A stretch of DNA of 64,000 nt from Prinsepia uniflora (Eukaryota; Streptophyta; Magnoliopsida; Rosales; Rosaceae). The stretch covers positions 28,847,066-28,911,065 of the forward strand of contig CM064870.1 of NCBI GenBank assembly GCA_032719365.1, written 5' to 3'. Shown here in pieces: positions 1 to 12,363 of this stretch. A program made the translations under genes and the position numbers. The notes below the pieces were generated by a model. It made no database searches. It was not told the DNA's origin and saw only the letters and a program-made list of their open reading frames with translations. Within the stretch, counting starts at the first letter, position 1. Each line of letters begins with the position of its first letter.

Positions 1-1453
1 TCATCCTAGAGGGTAACACCCTCGAGTCTCCCGAAAACATAACCCCTGGAATCCTAGATTCCACATATCACTTCCTAATCAGCATACTCGATAGAGTTCT
101 CATGAGCCATCAACCCATCCAATCCAAGGATTACATCCAATCTAACCAAATCTAAGACAGCCACTAGGCGAATGATACCAGTCACCCTGGGTAACCTCAC
201 AACAAGAGGTCTACCCCCCTTAAGTCTCACCAAATTTTACCATATATAATTACCAAGGTTACCATATAACTAATATCAACGTATCACATCGGTAACTCTA
301 GTCAGTCCAACGACTTCCATACCATAACCAATCACATATAACACCATACCCGTCCAATGGCCAATCTCAAGACATGGAAGAGTGGATAGCTCGAGACCTA
401 CCAAGTACATACTTTCTGGTTAAACCTACGTCATGACCACAAGTAATAGGTATCCAAGTCATCACTCCAGGGCTACTCAGGCTTCCTACGAAGGACTTGC
501 AAATCCCCGGGTATGTGGACCCAATCGACCACGCCCCTATGGTCCATCACAGGCCCCACCAACTCTTCCCTCACCGGTCATATCAACAGTCAATATAGGA
601 GCCAATCCTCACTCAACCACACCCCAACAGTGCCATCTCACTATATCAATCAATCTATATAACCATTTCTTTATGATGTGACAAGACGACCCACAATCAT
701 AATTATTACCCTTATCACTTCACCTCCCACTGGCCTATCTCCTAAGGCCAAATCTCTGTCTACCTCGGGTCTCCGCCCGAACCTCAGTCACTAATGAAAC
801 TTACGCGTCCCACAAGTACAGTAAACAAAGGTAAGCAAAACCAATCCATCCATCAATACCTGACCCTATACCAGTCCTTGGCATCCTAAGTGCCAAACAT
901 TCCTCAATCAGCCTTCCTGTCCCCTCTCGAGCCTTGATACCTTACCATGGCTCATCTCAAGTCTCTAACCAAAACCCTGACTCATTTTGAGTCCCACATC
1001 CACATCTTGACTCCTCTTGAGTCCAATCTCGTACCAATCAATCATGCCATCACTGATATACCAAGTCACGGAGAAAATACCAATGGTCAACCATATCTTA
1101 TACGACCGATAAGGCCTAAGAGGTATCCCATCACATTTTAGACTCTTTAAAAACGCGTTCCACTTAAGGATTTCACCGCAAATAATCCCATCACGAGTCC
1201 AACTTGCCCAATTATGCATCCTTTCTAGCCACCGGGCTCATTCGTCCCTGCGACCCACACAATTCTATGTCTAACAAACAGTAGACACCGATTTACATAT
1301 AGCCCTCAATCCAGGGTAAAGCTCATTCAAGATCTATCACGAGGTCTCATACAATCTCGTCTACCCGTCTCACTACCAGGTCGCGCACGAGGCTTATGTT
1401 TCGGAGGCATGATGTGGCAACAGAATCAGCAACCTAGTGCCCTGATACCAATT
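1..1453 (-). mobile_element. Internal region of a degenerate Ty3-gypsy element (5' part)
   Basis: Read on the minus strand, this is the sequence just downstream of a 5' LTR and its primer-binding site. A short gag start remnant begins at 1410 (MPPKHKPRARPG...) and stops after 27 codons; it resembles the MPPRRGPSPRP start of the gag at 39158. The rest has no reading frame but is full of short degenerate repeats around the word GAGTCC (about 950-1050), which recur at 44330-44450. The element continues beyond the left edge of the window, so its 3' LTR is not seen. Small open frames here are chance. Confidence 0.7.
1439..1450 (-). other. Primer-binding site (initiator Met-tRNA type)
   Basis: The minus strand reads TGGTATCAGGGC, one mismatch from TGGTATCAGAGC, the usual plant LTR-retrotransposon primer site complementary to the 3' end of initiator Met-tRNA. 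It lies three bases inside the LTR end at 1454, which orients the element as minus-strand. Confidence 0.8.
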
Positions 1454-4400
1454 TGACAGGACCGCCCTCAAAGGGACATTGATAACTGTGCCCGGTCCTG
1501 CTCCCGTCTAGAAAGTCGACTGAAGTTCCCAAATTACCTTAAGTACATGCCAAATAAGGGATAGCCACACACGTACTCACTTATGCCTCCGCCTCTCGAT
1601 CAGCCTCGTTCAACGCACCACGACCTGGAGGGTCAATAAAAACACAAAAAGTGTGAGTGGACAAAAATGAATCAGTTAATAAAACATGTTACAGAAAGAC
1701 ATTTTTACCCTCCACGTAAAACCAATGCATGCATTCGAAAATCATTTCCTAATCCATTTCATTTTCCAATATAAGAAAATCGTGTATGAAAATCAAAATC
1801 ATTTTCCTTTGCTCAGACCTCGGCCTTAGCCTGAAACCATAAACACGGGGTATCAGCCCAAAATCATGAATCAAAAGCCAAGTACATGACATAACCCAAA
1901 ATCCATCAAGTCATATAAACCGGGCCATTGCCCAACACATCCGACACATTAGAAATCAACAGCAATTCACAAGTCAATCAATCTGCTGGATCTCAAGTGC
2001 GCCCGAGTCTTTAAACTCAAAACCATGTGCATAATCAGGCCTTCTCGAGAAATCAACGAGTCTTTAAACTCAGAGCATAATCAATAGGCCTCGGGGGATA
2101 TCACAATAACCGAGTCTTTAAACTCACATATCAATCAAGAGCCCTCCCCCGTCATCCATCAACCGGGTCTTTAAACCCAAAACATCATCCATCAATAGTA
2201 CCGCGTCTTTAAACCCAAAACCATTTGTAAATCACAACAAATCCAGAATCCATCGTAAACCAATTTCCCAAATCAAATCCGAGATTACACTTAATCGAAA
2301 TGGAACTCATGTCCGAATTTCACATTCAAATCCCCAATCATATCCTTCATCCATTCTCGAATCCGAATTCGCAATAATGATTCCGTAAGCCGTCATCCGG
2401 AAACATCATCCCGAACCCAAATCCAGAAATCCGCTTTCAAGTTTCTGAAACCCGAAATCTCGTTCACCAAAGCCACTTTTACGAACTGGGCATCAATTCC
2501 GGAATCACTTTTCCCAAAATCCGTTTTAAATCTTTGAAATCAAATCATATTTCAAACACCCAATTCAAATCACCAAAACCACGGTCAAACCACAACATAC
2601 TCGAAATCTCGTAAAACGTGCACATTGGTAATAATCCCGAAATACGTGTCAAAACCGTGAATCATACTTACAATCATAATCAAACATCATCAAAACCATG
2701 ATACGCACAAACCGTATAAAACATTCATTAAACCATCATCAAAGCATAGGTGAAACCATGGTCTCGAAATACATGCAATTACGCATTGCATATTGAAATG
2801 CGTATAAATACGGAAATCGTAATTGCCATCAGTCATAATCATAAACATAGAATTCATAGGAACAGTTATGCATGCATTAAATTTTAGAAAGCAAAGTCGA
2901 CTCACACACCATCCATAACGCTCGTTTTCGAGCTGCACGCGTTCAAGTAATTTCTGACATTTTCCAGAAATCTCGAATCCTGTCCGAAATCATTCTTGAG
3001 TGTCACTAAGGACTCCAATAACACCATACTAATTTCCCATAACTTTCTAGGAATTAAATATTAATTAAAAATGTAACTTAAACTTTCAGACCCTCGAAAT
3101 AATATCGAAACGGTGTCCGATTAACTCGAAACCAACGCTAAAGTGTTTGTTAGATTGCATAGAACAATAGTCGTGTTTAACTCACCTCGAGAATCTGGCC
3201 CACGCGCCCTCACGCGCCGCCGCAAGCGGCTGTGCGTGAGGTTCACGCGCCTGCTACAGTAACTGTACAGTCGTCTTCCTCACCCGACTCCTCTGTGAAA
3301 CGGGCCTGCAACCCGCGTGTTCGACCCAGTTCAATTCCTGCCAATAACAACTTGTTTTCTTCAATTGAACCTTCACATAACGTCGCAATTAACTTAATTA
3401 AGGGTCTGTAACATTAATTTCAGTCGTCACTAGCTCAAACTATCTCAATTGAATTCAAGCTCCTAATGAAAGTTTATCGTCCCAGTTCATCAAACAATCA
3501 CTCATTTCTTCAATTAACTAGTTAGGGAGCATCGTAGGATTATTCTAAGGATGATTTTGTAATCAATACCACAAGATCTTACCTCCAATTACACAAACCC
3601 AAGCTCTATTTTTCCTCTATGTCGTCAAGTCCGTTTGAAGCCAAAACAGCATCAATTCTCTTCTTTCTTGCACTGGATCGACTTGAATTGATCCTAGGGA
3701 ACTAAATGAAACCTCAATTTGCCTTGGGCTGGCCTATAACTTCGAATTGAAATCTCACTCTCTCTAGAACCCGTTTCGGATTTTGAGCTATTTTCTCACC
3801 ATTTTCATCACATTCCTTCCTCTCTCAATCTCAAAACTCTGCTCTCCCTCTCTTCTTTCTGTTTCAGCCCTTCTTTTCTCTCAATTGATAGTGGGGAAGG
3901 TCGATCAAGCGTGGGGAACCAGCCTCTATTGTTTCCAATTTCAATGGCACCAGCACAGTATTCCCAACCCACTAACATACACGTGCTCTGCTCAACCCAT
4001 TCAATGCAAAAACAAGTCACCTTTTCAATTCAAAAAATACCCACTAGCTTCAAATTCCAATTCAACACACTCACACACTCTATGCACTTGCCACTTAATA
4101 GTTAAAAAATTCCCACAAACCCACTCCCGGCTGTTTCAAATTGCAACAGTCAAATTACCATTTTGCCCTTACTTTGACCATTTACCAAAATGCCCTTCAC
4201 GCTTCTAGATCCGTAACTTGGTCATCCAAACTCCGATTGACGCGTGACGCCTGTCTACGGATTCAGCGTCTCGAGACCTACCCAACGGTCCTCGGCTTAC
4301 GTGTAAAGTCCATGTCGTTTGAAAAGTCAACAAATTGCCCCTTTTTAACCAAATTACCAAATTACCCTTGAACTTCCAAACATCATAACTTTCTCCTCGA

Positions 4401-4586
4401 ATGTCGGAATCGGACGTGACACCTGTCTATGAACTCGTGACGTCCCAAACTACGTCACAGTCAATGGTTAAAGTTCATTTGACCTCTTAAACCAAAAGTC
4501 AACCGTTCACCCGATTCCAAGGGCAGAATCGTCATTTTCTTCAAATTTTTCAAATTTTCCCTTTTATGAAAGTCCGGGTCGTTACA
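1454..4586 (-). mobile_element. 5' LTR (3.1 kb) of the minus-strand Ty3-gypsy element
   Basis: It runs TGACAGGACC... to ...GGGTCGTTACA on the plus strand (TG...CA ends). On its own strand it begins TGTAACGACCCGGAC, the start shared by most long LTRs in this window. Visible parts: TGACGT/ACGTCA inverted pair at 4438-4457; GC-rich CACGCGC segment near 3200-3250; a GTGAGT-type arm at 2890-2904 and its partner at 1650-1661; GCATGCAT boxes near 1725 and 2870; palindrome array 2005-2216. It cuts a copia integrase at 4587, so it is younger than the copia element. Confidence 0.9.
2005..2216. repeat. Array of palindromic 14-mers in LTR
   Basis: Five copies of a 14-bp unit: GAGTCTTTAAACTC at 2005, 2058 and 2112; GGGTCTTTAAACCC at 2165; GCGTCTTTAAACCC at 2203. 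Each has 4-bp complementary outer arms around CTTTAA. Spacing is irregular (about 40-55 bp). The change of arm from GAGT/ACTC to GGGT/ACCC keeps pairing. Confidence 0.9.
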
Positions 4587-5437
4587 TGTGACATTATTGT
4601 CCACACGTAATGTTTCGTTTTCTAAACTCATTGCCCAAATCATTAAATTGAGGGCCCATCATCCAGATTATCCTATACAGTCCATAAGACTTGATAATAC
4701 CAGTGAGTTTACATAAAAAAATTTCAATGATTATTGCATGTCCTTTGGGATTAATGTTGAACATCCAGTTGCACTTGTTCACACCCAAAATAGTCTCACA
4801 GAAGCATTCATTAAACGATTAAAAATGATTGCATGGACCTTGGTTATGCGTACTAAGCTCCCAATTTCTACGTAGGGCTATGCAATTTTGCATGCAACTA
4901 TGTTGATCCGGTTAAGGGCCACTAACTCCCAACCCTATTCGACGGTACAGCTGGTGATTGAGTACGAACCTGATGTTTTGCACTTACACATTTTCGGGTG
5001 TACAGTTTACTTGCCAATTGCGCCACCACAATGTACAAAAATGGGACCTTAACGGATGAGGGGCATATATGTTAGTTATGAATCCCCATCCATTATATGC
5101 TATTTAGATCTCTTGACATGCGATCTCTTTACAACTAGATTCGCAGATAGTCGCTTTGACGAGACAGTCTTCCTGTCGTTAGGAGGAAATAAAAATGTCA
5201 ATTTTCTTGAAAAACGATGTGAATTAACGTGGGAAGTCCCCACTATGTCTCATCTTGATCCCCGAACCCCACAAATGAGAATGAAGTGTAATATACCAGA
5301 TGATTTCTTTGATCTAATCAAAGTGACGAGATCACATATATAGGCTACAAACGTGCCTGCAAGGATAGACGTCTTTGTAGGATGGCATCCCAGATGGATG
5401 AAGTACAGCCATGGCGACTAACCAGTCATATGTCCCT

Positions 5438-6377
5438 TGATAAGACCCCTCCCGATACAACTAGAAAATCATGAAGGATCCTACTTTCGTCTGACAGTTA
5501 CACAATTTTGTGGTTGTTAAACAATCTTTTGAGACTTGGGGGGGGGGGGGGGGGGGGTCCTTTTAACTCGGTATCAGAGCAAAGGTTATTTTCTATTGAC
5601 TGTACTTGCGAGTGCAGGGTGGGAACTCAATGTGTTTGTTTAAGGAGTTAGGGAAATGGCTATGCCTCCAAGATGAGATCTCCGTGCCCAGTTTGAAGAT
5701 GATGTAGAACGAGTTAGAAAGGGCTCGAACATAGAGAGAGCCTATCATTTTGGGACTACTACCTTTTCGGGCGAGGTGAACCTAGAGTAGGTAGAGGAGT
5801 GGATCACTCGAATGAAAAAGATCTTCAAGATTATGTGTTGTCCACCGGGGGATAAGGTGTTGATAGCTACGTTTCAGTTGAGTGAGTGAGTGGACGTTTA
5901 TTTTTATTAAAATATTATGCATGCACATTTACATGTTTTAAATGTTTTTCTATGTGTGTTTTGGTGATGTTTGATTTATTGAGATTTTTATATGATATTT
6001 GACGATTTTAACGAAAATTACTTTATTGCACATTTTACAAGGTTTCTTGAGATTACGTTGTCAAATTTCGTTTAAATTGTGAGTTGGGGTTGAGTATGGT
6101 TTGTGGAACGGAGACGGGGACCTGTTTAGTAGCCGAGGTATAAGCGCGATTTTGGTGTATCTATGGTAAAAAGTGTTGTATTTTGAGTTCGTTGTAAAAT
6201 TTATGATGTGTATATAGTGAGTTGTACATATGTATAAACATCCCTTGTCTGACAGTTAGACAGTTTTGTGGTCGCTACACAATCTTTTGAGACTAGTCTT
6301 AACATTTTGAGTAGTAATCGCCATACAGGAGCATGATCCCTTATAATTGTCTAGTTGTATCAGGAGGGGTCCTATCA
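5438..6377 (+). mobile_element. Truncated LTR-retrotransposon relic inserted in copia pol
   Basis: Bounded by TCCCT on both sides (5433-5437, 6378-6382), a 5-bp TSD, with TG...CA ends. The first 28 bases (TGATAAGACCCCTCC...) are a near-perfect inverted copy of the last 28. Inside: an LTR-end piece (GTCTGACAGTTA, 5489) repeated at 6250; a 20-base poly-G (5538-5557); a primer site CGGTATCAGAGC (5570); a decayed gag start (MAMPPR, 5655, then TTTFSGEV, EEWITRMKKIFKI up to 5880); then directly LTR sequence from GTGAGTGGACG (5887). Most of the internal region is deleted. Confidence 0.85.
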
Positions 6378-7059
6378 TCCCTGCCCAGAAGCGAGGTAGA
6401 CCAATAGGTTCAAAGGATTCTCATCCCCGAAAGAGGATGAATTTGGCACAATCGAATCCCTTAGATATCTTAATATTAACTGATCCATCTCATGAGATAA
6501 TTCTGGATTATGAGTGTCCTATAAGAGACGACTTTGGGGGACGCTCCAACATCTGAAACCACTCCCAAGAATAGAGAGATCTTGGTAAATTATGTATATA
6601 TATATATATGGAATCATAATGACATTATCATTGATATATTTGTATTGGCGGTACCTACCAAAATAATAACTAGTGATGATATTAAACCTTGCTCCATTGA
6701 TGAATGCCAGCATAAAGAAGACTGGGCAAAATGGAAAGAAGCAATCTAGGTCGAACTTGATTTCTTGACAAAAAGGAAGTTGTTTGGACCTATAGTTCTC
6801 ACACCTCCCCATGTTAACACATGAAGGATTTAAATGGGTATTTGTAAGGAAGCGTAATGAGAACAACAAGATTGTGGGATACAAAGCTCGTCTAGTGACG
6901 CAAGCCTTTTCTCAATGCATTAGGATTGATTACAAGGAGGACGTATTCTCCTGTAATGGATATCATAAAATTCTGCTACCTTATCAATTTGGTAGTTTCC
7001 AAAAAACTGAGTATACAACTGTTGGATGTAGTCACTGCTTATCTCTATGGGGATCTAGA

Positions 7060-7063
<4 letters not shown>

Positions 7064-7128
<65 letters not shown>
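7064..7128. repeat. (TG)n(TA)n microsatellite inside RT
   Basis: About 50 bp of TG repeat followed by about 14 bp of TA repeat, lying between GDLDT and YMKV of the copia reverse transcriptase. Related elements have a short ATATAT run at this codon position, so the tract probably grew from it after the element died. Confidence 0.95.
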
Positions 7129-8931
7129 GAAAGTTATTGAATAACTTAAGATACCTCATGCAAATAGTTCCAGACTATGGAACATGCTCTCTATTCATTT
7201 GAGGCGATTACTTTATGGATTGAAACAATTCGGACAGATGTGGTATAACCGAATAATTGAGTATTTGATCAGAGTGGGATATGTAAATAATGAATTATGT
7301 CCATGGATGTTTATTAAGAAAACAAGTTTCGGGTTTTCTATAGTGGTAGTTAATGTCGATAACAGAAATCTGATTGATACTCCTGAAGAGATAAAAGAAA
7401 CCTCTAAGAACCTGAAGTTAGAATTTGAAATGAAGGATCTTGGGAGAACGAACTTTTTTCTCGGTCTGGAGTTCAATAACCATGCAAATGGGGTTCAGTT
7501 CATCAATAGAATTACATCTAGAAGATGTTGAGACGCTCCAATGAGGATAATGTGAAACCTTCAAGCACGCTCATGATCGTACATAGTCTAGATCCTAAGA
7601 AGCATCTGTTTCGTCCCGCATAAGATAACGAAGAGATATTGACACCATAAGCGTCATATCTAAGTGCAATAGGCGCATTGTTATACTTAGCTCAATGTAC
7701 TAGACTGGACATTTTATTCTCTATGCACTTCCTAGCTGGGTTTAGTTCTGCGCCTACATGCCGCCATTTGAATGTCATAAAAGACATCATATGATACCTT
7801 AGAGGTATAACGGATATGTGCTTATTTTATCCCTATGCATCGAGAAATGAATCAAATCCTCTTGGTCCTAAAAAATGATGCACGCCATGTTGGCTATGTT
7901 GATGCAGGTTACCTATTAGACCCACTCAAGGCTCATTTCCAATCCGGTTATGTCATTACCATTAGGAATACATCAATATCTTGGAGGCCTATGAAACAAA
8001 CCCTTGTTGCTACATCTTCGAATCATGTAGAGATCTGAGCTCTTCACGAAGCGTTTCGTGAATGTATATGACTGAGAGCCATTGCGAGGCATATTTGAAG
8101 TACATGTGGACTACATTCCACCCATAATGAACCGACAGTTATCTATGAAGATAATGTTGCATGCATCGAGCAGATGAAGGCTGGTTTCATTAAAAGAGAC
8201 AACACCAAGCATATTGCACCAAAGTTCTTCTTTAACCAATAGAAACAAGAGCATCGAAAGATTGAGATCAACTCAATCTTATCTCAAGACGACCATGCAA
8301 ACCTTTTCACCAAGCCACTACCAAATGCCACATTCCAGCAGCATGTGCAAGGTATTGATTTACATAGACCAGCTGATCTACCTAGTCTGTAGTTTTCAGA
8401 GGGAGTCGAGATCATGGAGAGTATTCTGAAGTATACCAAGTATTCAGAAGTATACTGAGTATCCCGAAGTATACTCACATGACCATCGTGCACTCTTTTG
8501 TCCTACCACCAGGGTTATTTTGTCTCATTGAGTTTTGTTACCTAGCTAGGTTTTAACGAGGCACACCTTTTCTATGGTCACCCTATTGATAATGCATCCT
8601 AAATATGCTAATGATTCGACTCATATGCATTTACTCATCTTTTCCTTTTGACTACAAGTTTTTCCCACTGAGTTTTTCGAATAAAGTTTTGGTATAGCAA
8701 CTCTAATGTATTATATCTAAAAAATGTACCATCTACCCATGTTCTAGAAGAGACAACATTAACTACATCTGGAGATTCCAATGTGATCACGATCCATGCG
8801 CGTTGCACTCTTTTCCTTTCAATCAGGATTATTTTTGTCCCACAGGGTTTTTATTACTTGACAAGATTTTAACGAGGCAACACATAAACACGTAGTCAAG
8901 CAGCACCATTACATGAAATATTCAAGGGGAG

Positions 8932-9043
8932 TGTTGTAAATAACCTAACAAGTTCATATATTTTTCTCTCTCTCTCTATCTCTCTCTATCTCTCCTAACC
9001 TCTCCTTCTCTCAAAACTCAAGTTCCTCAAATCCTTAGCAACA
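8932..9043 (+). mobile_element. 3' LTR remnant of the copia element
   Basis: A purine tract AAGGGGAG (8924-8931) precedes TGTTGTAAATAACC, the usual polypurine tract and LTR start of copia elements of this kind. A CT-rich microsatellite (8967-8997) follows. The end near AGCAACA (9043) is a guess; no TSD can be checked because the 5' end is outside the window. Confidence 0.55.
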
Positions 9044-9648
9044 ACTTTCTAATTTTTTTTCAAAAATAAAATGTAAGTCCTAAGTTTTGGCATCAATTAA
9101 CCTTGTTCGCAGTTCATACTAGATACCGTATTTGGGTCATGAAGGCGACGTCCAGTCTAGCGTGAAATGGAAGTATGGAACACTTACCCCCCAAATTTGG
9201 TCGAACAAGACGATGTTGTAGCCGCAAGTAGAAAGCCCCATCTCCCACAAGAACACAGCTAATACACGACGAGTTTTGAGGTTGTAGCCAATGTAAAAAA
9301 TAAGAAACCTCAGCCAATGTACTTGGAATTTCGAAGCTACAACGACAACGTAGGATTTCGGACCTTTTCGTTTTGTTTTGTTCCTTCTTTAAATCTATCG
9401 ACTTATCAAAGTATCCCTCTTCAACGTCGTCCCCCATTGTACTTCCATTTTTTCTTTTCCTCCTCATTCCTTTCCCACCTTCTTGAATCTCTTTACTTTC
9501 CTTCGTTGGGCTCTCTTCATTTTTACTTGACCAATTTCACCGAAATGACACTGTCGTATATGAATCCCAAACCAACAACTCCTCCTTCCCGCCTCACATG
9601 TTCCCATCGATATGTTTACGGCTGCTTCTCCTTATTTCTACCAATTTT
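9044..9648. other. Non-TE flank, pyrimidine-rich; probable upstream region of the START gene
   Basis: No recognisable protein or TE. 9390-9600 is pyrimidine-rich (CTTTTCCTCCTC type), like a plant promoter or 5' UTR. With the solo LTR removed this joins directly to the sequence before the START-domain gene ATG, so the LTR landed in that gene's promoter or leader. Small frames at 9114-9467 (minus) and 9317-9667 (plus) overlap each other and show no family match. Confidence 0.4.
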
Positions 9649-10102
9649 TGTAACGACCCGTCCCTGATTTCGGGATTAGATGAGTGATTAATGAAGGATT
9701 AGTGAGATTAATGGGTGATTAGTTGAGTTTGCGGACGGACGGTGTGAAATGACTATTTTGCCCCCAGAATTGGGTGAAATGTTGACTTTTGACTCGGGCG
9801 ATCAAATGAACTTTGGCCAATGACTGTGACGTAGTTCAAGACGTCACGAGTCCGTAGATAGGCGGCACGTCCGATACCGACTTTCGAGGAAGAAGTTATG
9901 ACGTTCAGAAGTATATGGGCATTTTGGTAATTTGGCTTAAAGGGTATTTTGGTCATTTCTGTTGCCTTGGGAATTGTGCCCAGTGGAATTATGACACTTG
10001 CCCCTTACTGGAAGGCTGTGGAAGCCTCAGCACCGCCTCACACAATTTTTTTTTAAAAAGGATGATATGTGGTTACACGGGTGAGTGAAAAACATAGTCA
10101 AT

Positions 10103-10104
<2 letters not shown>

Positions 10105-10186
<82 letters not shown>
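10105..10186. repeat. (TG)n(GA)n microsatellite
   Basis: A TG run of about 58 bp passing into a GA run of about 24 bp, within the U3-like half of the solo LTR. Other LTR copies do not have it. Confidence 0.95.
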
Positions 10187-11476
10187 TGAACCCGTGAGAA
10201 ATAATCCCTACAACCCCTTGATCCTCATCTATTGCGTGTGAAGTGTGAAAAAGAAAGAGAGAGGAAGTTGAGACGATGAAGGTGGTGGCCACGACGGAGC
10301 AATGACAGTGAAGGTAAGGCGCAAAACTGTGATGTCCTATTTTGGTTCAAACATGGTGGGTTTTGTTTTGGTGGTTTTTAATCGATTTGGTTAATAGGAT
10401 GAAGTTCTGGAGACTATGGCGAGTCGGTTAAGCTTAGAGCCATGGCCAACGGTGGCCGGGATCGTGAGAACACGATGGTGGATGGACAACCGGTTTATGC
10501 ATCGGTCAAGGAGGTATGATCTTGGTCTGGTTTTCATGTTTTAAGCACGTAGATAGATAGATAATGATGAGACGAAGGCTTAGGAAGAAGAAAGATCAAA
10601 AACGGAGTTGAAATGTAGGAGTTAGGGGCTTGAATCGGTCACGCCGGTTCGGTTGGACCGGGTAACAGTGGACCGAACCGGATCGGGTTCGCTAGAGGAC
10701 AGGGATGACTGGTGCTGGCGTGGGAAGCCCACGCGCAGCGCCTTTAGGTGGCGTATAGGGACACGTGGGACACCTTTTGGGAATGAGTTCAACATGTAAT
10801 TTTAAGTATTAGATGTAACAAACATTTTGGGATTGGTTTCGAGTCGATCATGCATTGTTTCGATATAGTTCAGGATGTCCGAAGGTTTAGGTTCGAGTTT
10901 AAATACGTTTAAAATTTGGGAAAATTACGGGAATTTAACGGAAGGTTATTGAAGTAGTTAGGGACCTTAGAATGTGATTTGGATAGGTTCAGGAATTCCG
11001 GTGATGGTGGGTTAGCCGGGAAATGCGTATTGCACACGTATCGAGGTGGCAGCGAGGATGGTCTGTGAGTGGACTTTGCTTTCGAAATTATAATGCATGC
11101 ATAACTATTTTATTTGTTTTCTATAAATGATTTCTATGCTTATGACTATGGTATTGATGATTTACATAATTGCACGTATTTCGAGAATATGGTTTATGCT
11201 ATACTTTGATGCTGGTTTTGATGGATGATTTTATACTGTTTATACATATTGTGTTTTATTAATTCTTTGAGGATATGATTTGGCTTTGGAAAGTGAATTC
11301 GGGCATGAGACCCATTTTGATAAAATATGATTTTAGATTTCAGTTTTAATATGATTTCTGGATTTGGGATTCAAAATGATGATTTCGAATTCGAATTTGG
11401 AAGTGGATTTATGGATTTGGATTTTGATAAAAGGATTTTAAAATGGTTTTGGATTGGATTTGCTGGATCTGGTTTT

Positions 11477-11677
11477 GGGTTTAAAGACCCGGTGATTGAT
11501 TGTGACGGGGGCGGGCTTGGATATGTGATTTGAGTTTAAAGACTCGTGAGTTTAAAGACTCGGTTATTGATTTCCCCTGGAGGCCTATTGAGTTTAAAGA
11601 CTCGGGAGTATAAATGCTCGGTTATTGAAAGGCTTGTTGAGTTTAAAGACTAGGATATATATTGAGTTTAAAGACTC
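11477..11677. repeat. Palindromic 14-mer array in solo LTR
   Basis: GGGTTTAAAGACCC at 11477, then GAGTTTAAAGACTC at 11532, 11548, 11590 and 11664, with decayed units at 11606 (GAGTATAAATGCTC) and 11639. Same unit as at 2005-2216 on the other strand. Confidence 0.9.
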
Positions 11678-12363
11678 GGTTGAGATCCAGCAGGTTCGAT
11701 TGATTGAAATGTGTTTTGATATGTGTTTTAGATTTCGGTGATATAATGATGGGTTTCAAATGGATTTCAGATGTTCTGAGCTGAGGCCCGGGATTTGTGA
11801 AAAGGAAATGATTTCTTGTTTTCATAAACGGTTTTCGTATTTTGAAAATGAAATGGTCTTCAAATGCATGCATTGGTTTTTATGTGGAGAGCATAAATGT
11901 CTTTTCAGATTAAAATGTGTTATAAATTTTATTTATTTTCGTCCACTCACAGTCTTTTCTGGTTTTTCGATGCCCTTCTGGTTGATGCGGTGCGGGCTGT
12001 TATTGGTGAGACTGAGACATCACACACGATCCACGGTGGTTTCTACGCACTCTGGAAAGCCGAAAGTTATTTTTGGACCGTTGACCTAGGATCCCTTATC
12101 TGGCTTACATGTTACATGAAGGTTGAACGGGTGTTTGGCCTTCGTGTCACACTTGGATTAGACGAGAGCATGACACATCCCTTAAACCATGGGGGATTGG
12201 GGATGGGTCGTGTTAATTTTTCTCATAAAATTTTTCCTTCTGGGTTTGATAATTTTCTTCCTATCAAGCCTACAAAGCTAAAGCTTTTCCCTTTCTTTGG
12301 TATGCAACTTTCTTTATAACTTCTTATTTGGTGTTGTGGGTTTTCTCTGTATAAACTAAAACA

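Larger units (their letters stand above)
4587..8931 (+). pseudogene. Ty1-copia pol remnant (integrase, RT, RNase H)
   Basis: Starts mid-integrase at the border of the LTR at 4586. HTQNSLTEAF and the following KRLKMIA...LVMRTKLPIS block mark the integrase core (about 4760-4875); IFGCTVYLPIAPP follows (about 4990). After the inserted relic, KRGRPIGSKDSHPRKR marks the integrase/RT linker. RT runs from WVFVRKRNE (6835) through LYGLKQFGQMWYNR (7210); the catalytic Y-V-D-D is changed to NVDN at 7352-7363. RNase H: VGYVDAGY, SISWRPMKQTLVATSSNH (7880-8035), NTKHIAPKFFF (8200). In-frame stops include TAG for Trp after KLPIST, TAA for Gln after KMGP, and TGA in EI*ALHEA. Inactive. Its 5' half lies left of the window. 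Confidence 0.9.
9649..12215 (+). mobile_element. Solo LTR (Ty3-gypsy type), 2567 bp
   Basis: Begins TGTAACGACCCGTCCC and ends GGATGGGTCGTGTTA (expected ...GTCA). TSD ATTTT at 9644-9648 and 12216-12220. No internal region or second LTR, hence a solo LTR from LTR-LTR recombination. Contains TGACGT-8 bp-ACGTCA (9827-9846), a microsatellite, GCGTGGG-AAG-CCCACGC hairpin (about 10717-10735), GTGAGTGGAC (about 11065) and GTCCACTCAC (about 11941) arms, and a palindrome array. The GGAGGG box near the second arm is decayed, so this copy is older than most. Ends 148 bp before the START gene ATG. Confidence 0.92.

Noticed and set aside
433..681. Small open frames in 1-1450
   Set aside because: No family similarity; region is decayed internal sequence of a minus-strand element.
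2005..2216. Regularly repeated palindromes with intervening unique sequence, like a CRISPR array
   Set aside because: The DNA is plant nuclear, units are only 14 bp, spacing is irregular, no cas genes are near, and the same array recurs in several LTR copies.
3783..4208. 141-codon open frame
   Set aside because: Lies inside the LTR on the strand opposite to the element; low-complexity Ser/Leu composition and no family.
5570..5581. tRNA-like TGGTATCAGAGC sequences
   Set aside because: These are 12-base primer-binding sites next to LTR ends, not tRNA genes; no cloverleaf around them.
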